A stretch of DNA of 6,493 nucleotides, from assembly GCA_002731295.1 (NCBI GenBank), contig PCBE01000027.1, positions 3,209-9,701 on the forward strand, written 5' to 3'. The notes below the pieces were generated by a model. That model was not told the DNA's origin. It saw nothing but the letters and a program-made list of their open reading frames with translations, and did no database searches. Numbering within the stretch: the stretch's first letter is position 1; every line of letters begins with the position of its first letter. The position numbers were made by a program, and so were the translations under genes. Source of the DNA: Acidiferrobacteraceae bacterium (GTDB taxonomy: Bacteria > Pseudomonadota > Gammaproteobacteria > Arenicellales > UBA868). Positions 5,980 to 6,493 of the stretch are shown in pieces.

Positions 5980-6493
5980 TCATGTTGTGCGCGTACCGAT
6001 AAGCAAAATCCATTCGTCTGCCGGTACGGTTTTAAAAGTATAGCCCGGACCGAATGCGGTACATACAGTTTCAGCCTGAGCGCCCAGAACTCCGCTGAGT
6101 AACACCATCCCATCTGCTGCGAGCAGTGAATTCAGCCGTGGTGCCAGTTCGATCTGCGTGTGAGCCAGGATGTTGGCGATGACGATGTCAAAGATCATTG
6201 GGCTCACAATTTGTTCGGGTGTCTCGACTGTCAGCTGGTCACCGATCCCGTTGTTCTGGCCATTCTCCCGAGTGGTGCTCAAGGCCTTGGGGTCGATGTC
6301 TGTGGCTGTCGCTCGCAAAGCACCCAACTTCAGCGCCGCTATTGCCAGTATTCCCGATCCGCAGCCCCAGTCAAGTAGCGTGCGTTGGGTGAGATCAATT
6401 TTGGTTAATTGCCTGAGGCAAAGCGCAGTGGTTGGATGTGTACCAGTCCCAAAAGCCAGACCTGGGTCAATTATGATATTGACAGCGTTAGGG
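5980..6493 (-). CDS. prmA: PrmA, ribosomal protein L11 methyltransferase, C-terminal part (5' end outside window)
   Basis: SAM-dependent methyltransferase that trimethylates ribosomal protein L11 at several amino groups, acting in the cytosol on free L11. About 170 C-terminal residues are present of an expected 290 or so; the N-terminal L11-recognition domain lies beyond the right edge. The visible part opens with NAVNIIIDPGLAFGTGTHPT, then the SAM motif I LLDWGCGSGILAIAALKLGA, DIDPKAL, and the NILAHTQIELAP motif, followed by LLSGVLGAQAE. All align with E. coli PrmA (DPGLAFGTGTHPT, DFGCGSGILAIAALKLGA, NILAGPLRELAP). The Trp after the first Asp replaces E. coli Phe and is conservative. The stop (TGA at 5982-5980) is 13 nt before the zinc-ribbon gene. 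No frameshift or missing motif is visible. Confidence 0.97.
   Translation of the reverse strand, partial: PNAVNIIIDPGLAFGTGTHPTTALCLRQLTKIDLTQRTLLDWGCGSGILAIAALKLGALRATATDIDPKALSTTRENGQNNGIGDQLTVETPEQIVSPMIFDIVIANILAHTQIELAPRLNSLLAADGMVLLSGVLGAQAETVCTAFGPGYTFKTVPADEWILLIGTRTT

Noticed and set aside
5967..6113. 49-residue N-terminal extension of the zinc-ribbon protein
   Set aside because: It would overlap the conserved 3' end of prmA by 134 nt, and the zinc ribbon naturally begins just after the ATG at 5966.
5980..6327. Separate short gene starting at 6327 (TTG)
   Set aside because: The frame continues unbroken to the right edge with clear PrmA motifs, so this is the internal part of prmA and not a new start.
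1..6493. A novel defence, mobile or biosynthetic system
   Set aside because: Every gene belongs to a known conserved family in a known gammaproteobacterial neighbourhood; I saw no repeats, transposase remains, integrase sites or foreign-looking coding.

Overview
All eight recognisable genes lie on the minus strand and read right to left with almost no non-coding DNA, so the window looks like one long co-directional gene train. In transcription order they are: prmA (5' part outside the window), a zinc-ribbon/DUF3426 membrane protein, dusB, fis, purH, purD, purE and tsaC (3' part outside the window). Gaps are 13, 22, 2, 61, 5 and 11 nt, and purE overlaps tsaC by 23 nt. No gene-free stretch longer than 300 bases is present. 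No RNA gene, mobile element, CRISPR array or convincing terminator was seen.

The arrangement prmA - DUF3426 - dusB - fis - purH - purD is a known conserved neighbourhood of Gammaproteobacteria such as Pseudomonas, and a Fis encoded directly after dusB points to that class. The base composition looks moderate, roughly half GC by eye. Genus cannot be decided from this window; the N-terminally short Fis argues against an enteric bacterium.

Right part (about 3950-6493): protein and tRNA modification plus a putative envelope protein. PrmA methylates ribosomal protein L11, DusB makes dihydrouridine in tRNA, and the gene between them encodes a single-span membrane protein with a zinc ribbon. Middle (3696-3953): the nucleoid protein Fis, a growth-rate-linked regulator. 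Left part (1-3634): three purine biosynthesis enzymes (PurH, PurD, PurE), then the start of TsaC, which makes the threonylcarbamoyl-AMP used for tRNA t6A. The common theme is translation capacity and nucleotide supply during fast growth.

The points most worth checking are the fis start and the purE neighbourhood. The fis reading frame has no ATG, GTG or TTG at its natural beginning; the best-placed candidate is ATC, 7 nt after a GGAGG motif. purE appears to be class I, which normally works with PurK, yet tsaC follows it directly with no purK between. I found no evidence for a wholly undescribed system; this is mostly a conserved core region.
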